From assembly GCA_934409175.1 (NCBI GenBank), contig CAKRVX010000014.1, positions 1 to 35,159 of the forward strand: 35,159 bases of DNA. Reading direction: 5' to 3'. Numbering within the stretch: the first letter of the stretch is position 1; each line of letters opens with the position of its first letter. Under the pieces are notes generated by a model that was not told where the DNA came from, did no database searches, and saw only the letters and a list, made by a program, of their open reading frames with translations. A program made the position numbers and the translations under genes. Below are positions 17,176 through 25,718 of this stretch, in pieces. The DNA comes from an uncultured Blautia sp. Lineage in GTDB: Bacteria; Bacillota; Clostridia; Lachnospirales; Lachnospiraceae.

Positions 17176-18168
17176 TTAGAAATCATAATCGTCCATATTG
17201 TCTTTTGTTACGTCAATACGGGCATCTCCGTAATAAATACCATCCTGTTCAGTAACTTTCTCATATCCAGGTACATTCAGATTCATGCCATCTTCTACTG
17301 TTCCATCAAGAGCTGCCTTAGCCATTTCGATCATTGCTTTACCTGCATCTGCCGGATCCCATACAGAGAAGGAAGCGATTGTTCCGTCTTCAACATACTG
17401 TCTTGCAATAGATGTCATGGATGTTCCGACAATCTGAACTTTACCAGCAAGTCCAAGTTCTTCAACTGCCTGTGCAGCACCTACAACGTCTGTAGAAGCA
17501 GAACCTTCAATAGCTGTGATATCCGGGTTAGCTGTAAGAAGCTCTTTTGTCTGGTTGTAAGATGATGTGGTATCATCACCTGTTTCATAACGTCCAAGTT
17601 TCTCCATATCCGGGAATTTATCTTCTGCAACTTTATCTGCTGCATCACACCATTCATTATGAGATACAGATGTAAGAGAACCTACAAACTGAACATATTT
17701 GCCTTTACCGCCTGTAAGATCACCAAGCTGTTCCATGAAGTTTGCGCCATAGTCTGCATTCTGGAATGCTTCAATATCGTAATCACGAACATCTGCATCC
17801 ATAGAAGCTGCTTCATGAGTAATTACCTTGATACCCTGTTCTTTTGCTTTTTCAAGTACAGGTGCAAGAGATTCTGAGTCAAATGGAACTACACAGATTG
17901 CATCCCAGTCTTCAGCCAGAAGAGACTCTACATAAGAAGCCTGATCCGCACCCTCAGCAGATCCTCCATAGAAAACATCTGTACCATTCTCATCGTTGTA
18001 TTCTTTGACTCCATCTTCCATTCTCTGGAACCATGCGATATTTGTCATTTTTGGTACAACTGCAATCTTATAATCCTTTCCGTCCGCTGCCATTACACTG
18101 GCACAGGTACCAAGAGATGCAATTGTTGCCGCTGCTGTACAGATACAAATAACCTTCTTAAAATTCAT
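17176..18168 (-). CDS. Sugar ABC transporter substrate-binding protein
   Basis: 330 residues from the ATG at 18168, chosen because GGGAGGG lies upstream and the protein then opens with a signal peptide (MNFKKVICICTAAATIASLG). Residues before that in the longer frame are not signal-like. The mature part is a type I periplasmic-binding fold related to LsrB/RhaS/RbsB: KIAVVPKMTNIAWFQRMEDG, then VESLLAEDWDAICVVPFDSE and IVGTSMTSIARQYVEDGTI. A cysteine follows the hydrophobic core (SLGTCAS), but Thr at -1 is unusual for a lipobox, and VMA/AD is a plausible ordinary cleavage site. It is the first gene of the importer operon, with a near-consensus promoter. Substrate not known. Confidence 0.92.
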   Translation of the reverse strand: MNFKKVICICTAAATIASLGTCASVMAADGKDYKIAVVPKMTNIAWFQRMEDGVKEYNDENGTDVFYGGSAEGADQASYVESLLAEDWDAICVVPFDSESLAPVLEKAKEQGIKVITHEAASMDADVRDYDIEAFQNADYGANFMEQLGDLTGGKGKYVQFVGSLTSVSHNEWCDAADKVAEDKFPDMEKLGRYETGDDTTSSYNQTKELLTANPDITAIEGSASTDVVGAAQAVEELGLAGKVQIVGTSMTSIARQYVEDGTIASFSVWDPADAGKAMIEMAKAALDGTVEDGMNLNVPGYEKVTEQDGIYYGDARIDVTKDNMDDYDF

Positions 18169-18227
18169 GATAAAACCCTCCCTTTTGTTTAGTGTACATA
18201 GCTTTTTGTTTTTCTTTTGTTGAGTTA

Positions 18228-18256
18228 ATTGTATACTAATCATTTTATCTTGTCAA
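18228..18256 (-). promoter_or_regulatory. Promoter of the importer-DhaKL operon
   Basis: On the minus strand TTGACA, a 17-base spacer and TACAAT. TGTTTAGT words at 18186 and a TAAACA at 18292 flank it. A similar TGTTTAGT lies in the lacI-pfp intergenic region, so these are candidate half-sites for the LacI regulator. Confidence 0.75.
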
Positions 18257-18338
18257 TGTTTTTTTATCTTTTCGTTATATTTAAACACTTTTTCATTTAT
18301 TTTTTGTGCATATTTTATATTTTGCTTTCATTTTTCAG

Positions 18339-18379
18339 CAAAAAGATAGCTAAACAACATATTTTGTTTAGCCATCTTT
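18339..18379 (-). terminator. Intrinsic terminator after the lacI-type gene
   Basis: On the minus strand AAAGATGGCTAAAC pairs with GTTTAGCTATCTTT (one G-T step), followed by TT. It separates the regulator from the importer operon, which then needs its own promoter at 18228-18256. Confidence 0.75.
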
Positions 18380-18383
18380 CATT

Positions 18384-19403
18384 TTATGCATTCTCACTTT
18401 TCTTTTTCATGGAGGTTCTTACTATAAGTTTACCTGAAATCCTGGTTTTTACTTTTGTGTATTCTTCATTCTGCATTCTCTCTACCAGTTGTCTTGCAGC
18501 TACCTGTCCTATCAGATTTCTCGGAACATGAACCGTTGTAAGACTCGGTGAACAAACTGCGGAATATGGAATATCATCAAATCCTACAATTGCCACATCA
18601 TCCGGTATTTCATAATGTCTGTGTTTAAAAGCTTTCATGGCTCCCAGAGCAATGGTATCATTATCCGAAAAAAAGCAGGATGGAATTTCGTCTTTTGTAT
18701 GGCAGTCAAGATATGCTTTCATTTCTTCATAGGCTTTCATCATGGAACCGCTTAGTAATATTTCATCTTCTTTTCCCGCCTCCAGCTGATACATCCCGGC
18801 AAAGTGGTAAAAAGCTCTGGTTCGTTCCCGGAAATTCTGCGCATCATAGCTGCTCCTCAGGTAGCCGATCCTTCTATATCCACATTGTGCTGCATATTCC
18901 AGTGCAATACGCACATTTTCTTCATTATCAATTCCCACACAGCTGTATTCCACTCCAGGCATCATATTGTCTACGCATACAAAGGGTATCGGTATCTTTT
19001 CCAGCATTTTATACTGTTCTTCCAGTATCTCTGTTGCAATGACAATAACACCTTCATACTTGCCAAACTCAATATGATCCAGTACACTCTCTGTATTCAG
19101 CTGCACCCTCATTAACGTAGGAGAATATCCCAGCTCCGCCAGAGTCTGCATAGAGGCATCAACGATCATTCCTACAAATCCCTGGTTTTCTTCAGTAAGC
19201 AGACCTTCTCCCCATACACATTTCAACATCAGCACCTGCCGTGTCACTTTTTTCTTCCGTGCAGCAGGCACATACCCTGATTTGTCTATCACATCTTTTA
19301 TTCTTTTCCGGGTTTCTTCACTGACACCAGGTCTATCATTCAGCACAATAGACACTGTAGCAGGCGATACACCGATTTCAGCTGCCAGTTCTCTTATATT
19401 CAT
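18384..19403 (-). CDS. LacI-family transcriptional regulator
   Basis: 339 residues. The N-terminal HTH reads MNIRELAAEIGVSPATVSIV followed by LNDRPGVSEETRKRI, and the hinge helix precedes a type I periplasmic-binding-like sensor domain (about 60-335) with YEGVIVIATEI, IGYLRSSYDAQNFRERTRAF, FFSDNDTIALGAMKA and DVAIVGFDDIPYS. It is most likely a local repressor of the importer-DhaKL operon downstream and of the divergent PPi-phosphofructokinase gene. The inducer would be the imported sugar or its phosphate. The arrangement is seen; the target assignment is inferred. Confidence 0.93.
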   Translation of the reverse strand: MNIRELAAEIGVSPATVSIVLNDRPGVSEETRKRIKDVIDKSGYVPAARKKKVTRQVLMLKCVWGEGLLTEENQGFVGMIVDASMQTLAELGYSPTLMRVQLNTESVLDHIEFGKYEGVIVIATEILEEQYKMLEKIPIPFVCVDNMMPGVEYSCVGIDNEENVRIALEYAAQCGYRRIGYLRSSYDAQNFRERTRAFYHFAGMYQLEAGKEDEILLSGSMMKAYEEMKAYLDCHTKDEIPSCFFSDNDTIALGAMKAFKHRHYEIPDDVAIVGFDDIPYSAVCSPSLTTVHVPRNLIGQVAARQLVERMQNEEYTKVKTRISGKLIVRTSMKKKSENA

Positions 19404-19450
19404 TATTATTCCTCCACCATCATCTGCATGTCAGGTAAACATCTAAAAAC

Positions 19451-19480
19451 ATTATCACATGTTCAGTAGTGTTTAGTCAA
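19451..19480 (-). promoter_or_regulatory. Promoter of the lacI-type gene
   Basis: On the minus strand TTGACT, an 18-base spacer and GATAAT. The -35 overlaps the TGTTTAGT word proposed as a regulator half-site, which would fit autoregulation. Confidence 0.6.
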
Positions 19481-19532
19481 TACTTTTTCTGTTATATTTT
19501 TTGTATCTGTTTTATTACTCTTTATTTTGTGG

Positions 19533-19538
19533 TATAAT
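19533..19538 (+). promoter_or_regulatory. Extended -10 promoter of pfp
   Basis: TGGTATAAT is a TG-extended -10 box 36 bases before the ATG at 19575. No good -35 is visible 17 bases upstream. AAGGAGG at about 19558 is the ribosome site. Confidence 0.6.
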
Positions 19539-19574
19539 CACGCCACAGTCATAAACAAGGAGGTTGTTACACTT

Positions 19575-20807
19575 ATGCTCAAAAAGAATCTGATCGTCGG
19601 TCAGTCCGGCGGTCCTACCGCAGTTATTAACAGCAGTCTTTACGGCGTAGTTTCTGAGGGAATGCGCCATCCGGAATCCATAGAACATGTTTATGGAATG
19701 ATAAATGGAATTGAAGGTTTTTTAAACAGCACGATCCTGGATTTCGCAGAAGCTCTTCCTGGACAAGAGCTGGCCGGACTGAAATTTACTCCCGGAGCTT
19801 ACCTCGGTTCCTGCCGCTACAAACTTCCTGAATCTCTGGAAGATCCTGTTTATCCCAGACTTTTCCGAAAATTCGAAGAAATGAACATCGGCTGGTTTTT
19901 CTATATAGGCGGAAATGATTCCATGGATACCGTGAGCAAACTTTCACGTTATGCCGCACAGACCGGTAGTGATATTCGTATTATCGGTGAACCCAAAACC
20001 ATCGACAACGACCTTGTACACACAGATCATACTCCCGGCTTTGGAAGTGCTGCCAGATATGTAGCTTCCACAGTCCGTGAAATCACTCTGGATGCCAATG
20101 TCTATGAAAAAAAATCAGTCACTATAGTGGAAATCATGGGACGCCATGCAGGCTGGCTTACTGCTGCATCCGCTCTGGCCCGCAGATATGAAGGAGACAA
20201 TCCTCTGCTGATCTATCTTCCGGAGACAGCTTTTGACCAGGAGACATTTCTTTCCGCAGTAGAAAAATCCTTTGAAAAAAACTGTAACGTAATCGTATGT
20301 GTTTCCGAAGGAATCCACGATGCAGACGGTACCTTCATCTGCGAATATGATAATTCTGTAGGTACAGATAATTTCGGTCACAAAATGCTGGCAGGATGTG
20401 GAAAATATCTGGAAAATCTCGTACGAAACCGTCTTGGCGTAAAAGCACGTTCCGTGGAACTGAATGTATGCCAGCGTTGCTCCGCTTCTACAATGTCTCT
20501 TACAGACCAGCAGGAAGCTATTGCAGCAGGAGAATTCGGTGTCCGGGCTGCTCTGGATGGTGAGACTGGAAAAATGGTCTCCTTTACCCGCAGTGAAACA
20601 CCTGACGGCACTTATAAAATAGAATGCAGTCTCGAAGATGTCAATGCTATCTGCAATGAGGAAAAATCAGTTCCTGCAGAATGGATCACAGAAACTGCTT
20701 CCGATGTGACAGATGAATTTATCCGTTACGCTCGCCCGCTCATTCAGGGAGCTGTAGAAATTCCTTACGGTAAGGATGGACTTCCTGCATTTGTATCCCG
20801 CAAATAA
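19575..20807 (+). CDS. pfp: Pyrophosphate-dependent 6-phosphofructokinase
   Basis: 410 residues from the ATG at 19575, which follows AAGGAGG by 11 bases and opens with the family start MLKKNLIVGQSGGPTAVINS. A longer frame from 19527 has no support. The phosphofructokinase fold is clear: GGND at 112-115 (ATP enzymes have GGDG), PKTIDND with K141 (ATP enzymes have PGTIDND), and MGRHAGW at 188-194. Lys in place of Gly in PKTIDND is the mark of PPi-dependent enzymes, which interconvert fructose 6-phosphate and fructose 1,6-bisphosphate reversibly. Related enzymes can also act on sedoheptulose 7-phosphate. It is divergent from the LacI gene and so probably belongs to the same sugar pathway. A terminator follows at 20828. 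Confidence 0.92.
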   Translation: MLKKNLIVGQSGGPTAVINSSLYGVVSEGMRHPESIEHVYGMINGIEGFLNSTILDFAEALPGQELAGLKFTPGAYLGSCRYKLPESLEDPVYPRLFRKFEEMNIGWFFYIGGNDSMDTVSKLSRYAAQTGSDIRIIGEPKTIDNDLVHTDHTPGFGSAARYVASTVREITLDANVYEKKSVTIVEIMGRHAGWLTAASALARRYEGDNPLLIYLPETAFDQETFLSAVEKSFEKNCNVIVCVSEGIHDADGTFICEYDNSVGTDNFGHKMLAGCGKYLENLVRNRLGVKARSVELNVCQRCSASTMSLTDQQEAIAAGEFGVRAALDGETGKMVSFTRSETPDGTYKIECSLEDVNAICNEEKSVPAEWITETASDVTDEFIRYARPLIQGAVEIPYGKDGLPAFVSRK

Positions 20808-20827
20808 TCAGAACCTTATTTTAACCC

Positions 20828-20877
20828 AAAAGAGTGTGCTTTCACATTTCTGTGTCAGCACACTCTTTCTTATTTTT
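20828..20877. terminator. Bidirectional terminator between pfp and the nucleobase permease
   Basis: AAAGAGTGTGCT pairs with AGCACACTCTTT over 12 bases around a 16-base loop. T-rich stretches follow on the plus strand (TTTCTTATTTTT), and AAA/TTT ends allow use from the minus strand as well. Confidence 0.85.
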
Positions 20878-20894
20878 CATGTTTGTTTTTACTT

Positions 20895-22286
20895 TTATTC
20901 CCCAAATTCCTTATGATCTTCTTCCAGCTTATGTTTTACTTCAACCTTTTTTTGTGCCTCTTCTATTTCCTCTTCCCGTGTCTTTGGAAGGACAATATTC
21001 ATGATCACCGCTATAATAGTTGCCAGCACTACCGGCGATTTTCCAAAGATCGTAGTAACCCACGCAGGAAAGCCTGCCAGCGCTGCTGTTGCCTGAGATA
21101 CACCCATACCCAGTGCCGCTGCGAGGCCAACGATAGATGAATTCCGGTAATCCATTTCTGCAGAAGCTACCAGTTTCATACCTGTCATTGCAATAGATGC
21201 AAATACGGATACTGTAGCACCTCCGAGGACACATTGTGGAATTGTAGTAAGAATTGCAGAAAATTTCGGAACAATTCCTGCAATTCCCAGAATCACAGCA
21301 GCCAGCCCCAGTACCCAGCGATTAATTACTTTTGTAGTAGTAACAATTCCCACATTCTGACTGTATGTAGCAGTCGGCAGACCTCCAAATAAAGCTCCTA
21401 CAACGTTGGAGATACCATAACCGATAATACCTTTCTGCAATTCCTCATCCTTGGGTGTCCTGTCCATGGCTCCGATCGTTGTAGCAGAATAATCACCAAT
21501 AGCCTGAATGGAATTGATAGCAAACAAAATCCCGATAGCAATACATGAAGATGGCTCAAATTCAATTCCAAAGTGCAACAAAGACGGCAGCTGACAGACT
21601 CCAGCTTCTCCTATGCTGGAAAAATCAACCATTCCAAAAGGAATCGCCACCAGATACCCGGCAATAATGCCGATCAGAATAGAAGCCAGTTTCCAGATTC
21701 CTTTTCCGAAATGATTCAGTGCAGTTACCACGATCAATGTAAAAAATGCAATTGCCCAGTTCTGCCAGGAACCATAATCCGGATTGCTGGTTCCGCCTGC
21801 CATATAGTTGATAGCAGTAGGATATAATGACAGACCAATGGTAAATACAACCGTTCCGGTAATCAACGGTGGGAAAAAGATCCTGATCTTCTTTACCAGA
21901 ATTCCCATAACTACAGCCACAAGTCCGCCTACCAGTTCCGCCCCCATAATCGCCGGGATTCCATAAGACTCCGCAATTGCCTGCATACTCGGAACATATG
22001 CAAAACTTACTCCCATGATTATGGGCAGTCCTGAACCAATGGCAAACTTCGCTTTTCCTCCGATTGGAAAAAGCTGAAGCAGTGTAGACAATGCTGCCAT
22101 CACCAGCGCAGACTGAATCAGTATTACCTGTTCCTCTCTGGAAAGTCCTCCGGGTACTGCTCCGGAAATGATGATTGCCGGTGTAACACAGCCTACAATC
22201 ATAGCCACGACATGCTGCATGGCAAGTGGAAAAGCTTCCGCAATACGGGGAATTCCATCTGTTTCAAAAATACTGCCTCTCTTCAT
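20895..22286 (-). CDS. NCS2-family nucleobase (uracil/xanthine-type) permease
   Basis: 463 residues from the ATG at 22286, which follows GGGAGGTT; the 18 extra residues upstream in the frame are not family-like. It is a polytopic membrane protein (about 12-14 helices) of the nucleobase:cation symporter-2 family. Markers are LAMQHVVAMIVGCVTPAIII at the start, AIGDYSATTIGAMDR (the conserved ExxGD-type loop with Gln-Ala-Ile-Gly-Asp), GGLPTATYSQNVGIVTTTKV (the QNxGxxxxT signature) and a charged C-terminal tail. It imports uracil or a purine base with protons. Which base cannot be fixed from these motifs. It is monocistronic, with its own promoter at 22312-22340. Confidence 0.9.
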   Translation of the reverse strand: MKRGSIFETDGIPRIAEAFPLAMQHVVAMIVGCVTPAIIISGAVPGGLSREEQVILIQSALVMAALSTLLQLFPIGGKAKFAIGSGLPIIMGVSFAYVPSMQAIAESYGIPAIMGAELVGGLVAVVMGILVKKIRIFFPPLITGTVVFTIGLSLYPTAINYMAGGTSNPDYGSWQNWAIAFFTLIVVTALNHFGKGIWKLASILIGIIAGYLVAIPFGMVDFSSIGEAGVCQLPSLLHFGIEFEPSSCIAIGILFAINSIQAIGDYSATTIGAMDRTPKDEELQKGIIGYGISNVVGALFGGLPTATYSQNVGIVTTTKVINRWVLGLAAVILGIAGIVPKFSAILTTIPQCVLGGATVSVFASIAMTGMKLVASAEMDYRNSSIVGLAAALGMGVSQATAALAGFPAWVTTIFGKSPVVLATIIAVIMNIVLPKTREEEIEEAQKKVEVKHKLEEDHKEFGE

Positions 22287-22311
22287 GATAACCTCCCGAT
22301 TTCTTTTGTAT

Positions 22312-22340
22312 ATTATAACATTCCAAATCGCAAAAAACAA
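22312..22340 (-). promoter_or_regulatory. Promoter of the NCS2 permease gene
   Basis: On the minus strand TTGTTT, a 17-base spacer and TATAAT. The -35 overlaps the U-tract of the S8-protease terminator. No purine riboswitch fits between the -10 and the start codon. Confidence 0.65.
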
Positions 22341-22358
22341 TTAGGCATCCTAATTATT
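22332..22358 (-). terminator. Intrinsic terminator after the S8 protease gene
   Basis: On the minus strand AATTAGG and CCTAATT form a 7-base stem with an ATG loop followed by GTTTTTTG. It is rather AT-rich and perhaps moderate in strength. Confidence 0.65.
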
Positions 22359-22401
22359 TTTGGTCAAAAACTACACAAGAATCAGCTATAAAATTTAGCT
22401 A

Positions 22402-24135
22402 TTATTTTAATGTTTCAAATGCATGATACAGGTTCAATCTTCCATACCCCCAGAACGGATTAGGATAATTAACATTTTCGTCCCTTACAGCCCCTTTTTG
22501 CAATGCATATTTCACTGTATTTCCAGATGCAAAAGGAATATTTCCTCTGACTATAGCCCACTCCAGCATTAATGCTGCTGCCCCCGAAGTAATGGCTGCT
22601 GCAAGACTGCTTCCTGATGCAGTTCCAAACTTTCCTCCCTTCAATGGAATCAGCAGGTTTACTCCAGGCGCTGCCAGATCCGGTGTTACCTGATTATCCG
22701 GCGTAAAGCCTCTGCCAGCCTGATAAAACAAACTGTTATCCCGATACTGGTAAGCTGTTGCTGTAATACTTTTTACAGAATCACCGGGTGAAGTAACTGT
22801 ATTATAGGGATTAGACTGCAGAAAATAAGTATCTGCCGAAATCAGCCCCTGTACAGGAAGCCACATATGAAATCTGCTTCCAGGTCCTTCCTGCCGGCTT
22901 ACATGAATCTTCCAGATCCCTGCGGCAGGATAAAAAAATCGAAAATATACCAGTTGCTTTCCTGTAATTCTTTCCATTCCGACATAATTCACCAGAACTC
23001 TGGTTTCTGTAAAAATAAACGACAGCTGCTGTGTTCCTGCTCCCAGTGAACTGCTCACATATAGCGTCTCCCCTGTAGGAGACTGCACGGATATTCCATA
23101 CTCATCCGGCGGATTTCCCCAGAATTCCAAATAAAATCCCTGTTCTCCTTCTGCCACCCGAAGTTCCGCTGTCTCTTGGCTGTTCTCCCCTGACAGCTCT
23201 GCCGTAAAATGATGTTGTGACGCCCCTTCATTTCCTGCAGCCACAGACACAGACACATTGGAATCTTCATTAATATAATTCAGATATCTGCTCAGCTCAC
23301 TGTCACCAACATGGGCCCCCTGACTGGTACCGAGTCCCAGACAAATGGATATTGGCATTCCCATTTTCTTAGCCATTCTGACTGCAAAGGCTATACCCAG
23401 CATAATATCATTTTCCTGATATACAGCCGCGTTCGGAGGAAACTGATAAAATTCCCGCAGATAAGTTTTCGCAGGTTTTAATTTCACGATGATGAGTGAA
23501 GCTTTCGGTGCAGCTCCCGAAAAATTCTCTGCCGGAACTGTATTTCCCGCGGCCAGTCCTGCCACAGCAGTTCCGTGCCCAGTTTCATCCGTGGACAAAA
23601 CCGCTTCTTCCGGTCTGTCTGATGACAGACTCTGTTCTATATCTGACTGAAAAAAAACCTTTCCATATGGTACATCCTCGCTCAGCTGTCCTTCTATCGT
23701 CTGATCCCAGATACAGGCAATACGACTTTTATCTCCTTCCCAAAAAATCGGATTGGCATAGTCGATTCCTGAATCAATCACAGCAATTGCCACTCCTTCT
23801 CCCTGCAGTTTCAGGTAAGGGTGGCTTTGCAGTCTGCTGATACCAGCCGCGTTTAATGCATCCACATCCATAAAAGTGTAACATTTGGGAATAGATGCAT
23901 ATGTATAGGAATTAATCTCAAGGGTACCTATTTCATCCAGAGGAACATAACGTACCCCGAACATTTCATTGACAGGCAGAAATACACTACCCGGACGACT
24001 TCCATATTCACTTTCCAGATTTTCTCCATATTTCAAAATAAAATCCCCATATTTCTCATTCTGCGCAGGTGGTACTGTCTGTGCAGAACAGGAAATATCA
24101 GGGATCTTTTTTTCATAATCTTCCGACCTGAACAT
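22402..24135 (-). CDS. S8 (subtilisin-like) serine peptidase, CspB/C-like
   Basis: 577 residues. The triad is intact: D121 (AVIDSGIDY), H187 (ETGHGTAVAGLAAG) and S510 (SGSSLAAAITSGAAAL), with oxyanion N302 (VAAGNEG). A large domain (about 305-440) is inserted between the oxyanion and Ser motifs, as in the clostridial Csp germination proteases. An N-terminal prodomain-like part (about 1-110) contains FGVRYVPLDEIGTLEINSY. There is no signal peptide or membrane helix, so it is probably cytosolic or processed by another route. It is the last gene of the DUF308-arginase-lgt operon, 32 bases after lgt. Similar proteases are abundant in Lachnospiraceae. The substrate is not known. Confidence 0.9.
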   Translation of the reverse strand: MFRSEDYEKKIPDISCSAQTVPPAQNEKYGDFILKYGENLESEYGSRPGSVFLPVNEMFGVRYVPLDEIGTLEINSYTYASIPKCYTFMDVDALNAAGISRLQSHPYLKLQGEGVAIAVIDSGIDYANPIFWEGDKSRIACIWDQTIEGQLSEDVPYGKVFFQSDIEQSLSSDRPEEAVLSTDETGHGTAVAGLAAGNTVPAENFSGAAPKASLIIVKLKPAKTYLREFYQFPPNAAVYQENDIMLGIAFAVRMAKKMGMPISICLGLGTSQGAHVGDSELSRYLNYINEDSNVSVSVAAGNEGASQHHFTAELSGENSQETAELRVAEGEQGFYLEFWGNPPDEYGISVQSPTGETLYVSSSLGAGTQQLSFIFTETRVLVNYVGMERITGKQLVYFRFFYPAAGIWKIHVSRQEGPGSRFHMWLPVQGLISADTYFLQSNPYNTVTSPGDSVKSITATAYQYRDNSLFYQAGRGFTPDNQVTPDLAAPGVNLLIPLKGGKFGTASGSSLAAAITSGAAALMLEWAIVRGNIPFASGNTVKYALQKGAVRDENVNYPNPFWGYGRLNLYHAFETLK

Positions 24136-24167
24136 AGGACTCCTTTATCAGATCACTTTGTTACAGA

Positions 24168-24932
24168 CTATGCTTCATTTTTACTTTTATTCGCTTTTTC
24201 TGTAAGAAAAAACAGCAGAAACCCTGCCAGCATTATAAAAATACTGATAAACTGTGAGGTAGAAAGCGGACCTACACTTCCTCTTTCCAGATCACCTCTG
24301 AAAAATTCTATAACAAATCTTCCAATACTGTAGAAGATCAGATAACATGCAGCTACCTGTCCATCTGCTTTTTTGTGACGCGCCACATAAAGGAGCAGGA
24401 AAAAGTGTCCAAAATCCAAAATACTTGAATATATCTGTGTAGGAACCAATGGAACATTATTGGGTGCAAAATCCGAATGTCTGAATGTAATCGCCAGTGG
24501 TCCCGATGTTTCTTTTCCATAGCAGCATCCCGCCAGGAAACAACCGATTCTTCCAAATCCCTGAGCCAATGCTATGGATGGCATTATTAAATCAAAATAC
24601 GTGAGAAATTTCAGTTTTTTTATTCTACAGTACAGCCAGCCACTGAAAATTCCTCCTATGATTCCACCATAAACCACAAAACCTTCCGATCCGATCAGCT
24701 GCAATGGATTCTGAATAAAACTCTTCCATTCCGTAATGCAGAATAGAATCTTTGCTGACGCAAATCCACCAATTGCACACCAGACTACCAGATAAAAAAC
24801 ATGTTCATACGCCAGATGAAGCCTGCGAGCTCTCTGTTCAGCCGTGTACCATGCACTCAGTACACCTATTGCAATCATAAAGCCATAACCATAGATTGTT
24901 AACGGCCCGATTGTCAGAAGTTCATTTTTCAT
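24168..24932 (-). CDS. lgt: Prolipoprotein diacylglyceryl transferase
   Basis: 254 residues, multi-pass membrane enzyme that adds diacylglycerol from phosphatidylglycerol to the lipobox cysteine of prolipoproteins. Visible motifs are SEGFVVYGGIIGG (about 82-94) and GRIGCFLAGCCYG (127-139), the Lgt signature in its cysteine-rich clostridial form with the essential Arg, plus GRFVIEFFRGDLERG near the C-terminus. Its ATG overlaps the stop of the arginase-family gene by one base (TAATG), so translation is coupled. The combination with an arginase-family gene has no obvious biochemical logic. Confidence 0.95.
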   Translation of the reverse strand: MKNELLTIGPLTIYGYGFMIAIGVLSAWYTAEQRARRLHLAYEHVFYLVVWCAIGGFASAKILFCITEWKSFIQNPLQLIGSEGFVVYGGIIGGIFSGWLYCRIKKLKFLTYFDLIMPSIALAQGFGRIGCFLAGCCYGKETSGPLAITFRHSDFAPNNVPLVPTQIYSSILDFGHFFLLLYVARHKKADGQVAACYLIFYSIGRFVIEFFRGDLERGSVGPLSTSQFISIFIMLAGFLLFFLTEKANKSKNEA

Positions 24933-25714
24933 TAGTCAGCTCCTTTCCTGTCGGTAAATATTTTGATCAATTCCTGATTTGCATAATCATTCGCAGTATT
25001 GTCATGAATATTTTCTGCATCGGCTTCTCCACAGATATCCACACCTGTTATCTCAAACAGCTTCTGTTCTGCACATTTCATTGTAAACTTTACACATTCC
25101 AGAAGAGTCTGCAGTGTCATATCTCCCTGACTCCAGGTCGTCTGTGCAAATTCTGCTGCCAGAACATCTTTATCTATGGATATATAAAGTGGCAGATCAT
25201 TTTCTGCCAGAATATCTCCCAGTTTCCGTACAGTGGATTTTTCATCCATTTCTCCCATAATTTCCCTGGATAAAAATATCACTTTCCTTTTAAATTCTTT
25301 CTCAACCTGACTGTATGACTCATTATCCGGTCCAACCAGGATTACCTGCTTTAAATTTTCCAGTTTTTCCAGAGATGAAGCGATCCAGCCTCCACATGAT
25401 AACAGATCTCCAAATGCCGGAAGCTGCATATCTGTATGATTATCAAATACCAGCAGCCGAAAAGGCGTCTGTATTCTTTCAAGCCATAATCGTGTCATAT
25501 AGTGATAATTGCCGGAATCAATAAAATGGATTCCGGCAACAGGAAAATCTTTTATTCTTTTTTTTATTTCTCTGACAGCTTCATCATCACAATAGCAGTT
25601 TGTACCGGAAATATCCCTGGCCTCCACCCAGGATATTTCCTGTTCCTTCCAGAATTTCTCTTCTCTGTAAATTCCTGAAAAATTCATAATTATAACAGAC
25701 TCTTTATTTTCCAT
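24932..25714 (-). CDS. Arginase/agmatinase/formiminoglutamase family protein
   Basis: 260 residues. The two-manganese site of the ureohydrolase fold is complete: H71 (GNYHYM), D91/H93/D95 (FDNHTDMQ) and D181/D183 (SIDKDVLA). The first motif differs from the usual GGDHS and the third lacks the DPxxAPG sequence, so this is a divergent branch and arginine, agmatine or formiminoglutamate cannot be assigned. The start uses an AAGGA site located inside the end of the DUF308 gene, four bases upstream. It lies in an operon with DUF308, lgt and the S8 protease. Its polyamine or arginine role is therefore an open question. Confidence 0.85.
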   Translation of the reverse strand: MENKESVIIMNFSGIYREEKFWKEQEISWVEARDISGTNCYCDDEAVREIKKRIKDFPVAGIHFIDSGNYHYMTRLWLERIQTPFRLLVFDNHTDMQLPAFGDLLSCGGWIASSLEKLENLKQVILVGPDNESYSQVEKEFKRKVIFLSREIMGEMDEKSTVRKLGDILAENDLPLYISIDKDVLAAEFAQTTWSQGDMTLQTLLECVKFTMKCAEQKLFEITGVDICGEADAENIHDNTANDYANQELIKIFTDRKGAD

Positions 25715-25718
25715 ATAT

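Noticed and set aside
18169..18243. Longer start for the sugar-binding protein
   Set aside because: The extra part covers the promoter -10 region and ribosome site; the signal peptide begins at 18168.
19527..19574. Longer start for the PPi-phosphofructokinase
   Set aside because: It includes the -10 box and the AAGGAGG site; the family start is at 19575.
22280..22400. Purine riboswitch before the nucleobase permease
   Set aside because: Only about 26 bases lie between the -10 box and the start codon; no room for an aptamer.
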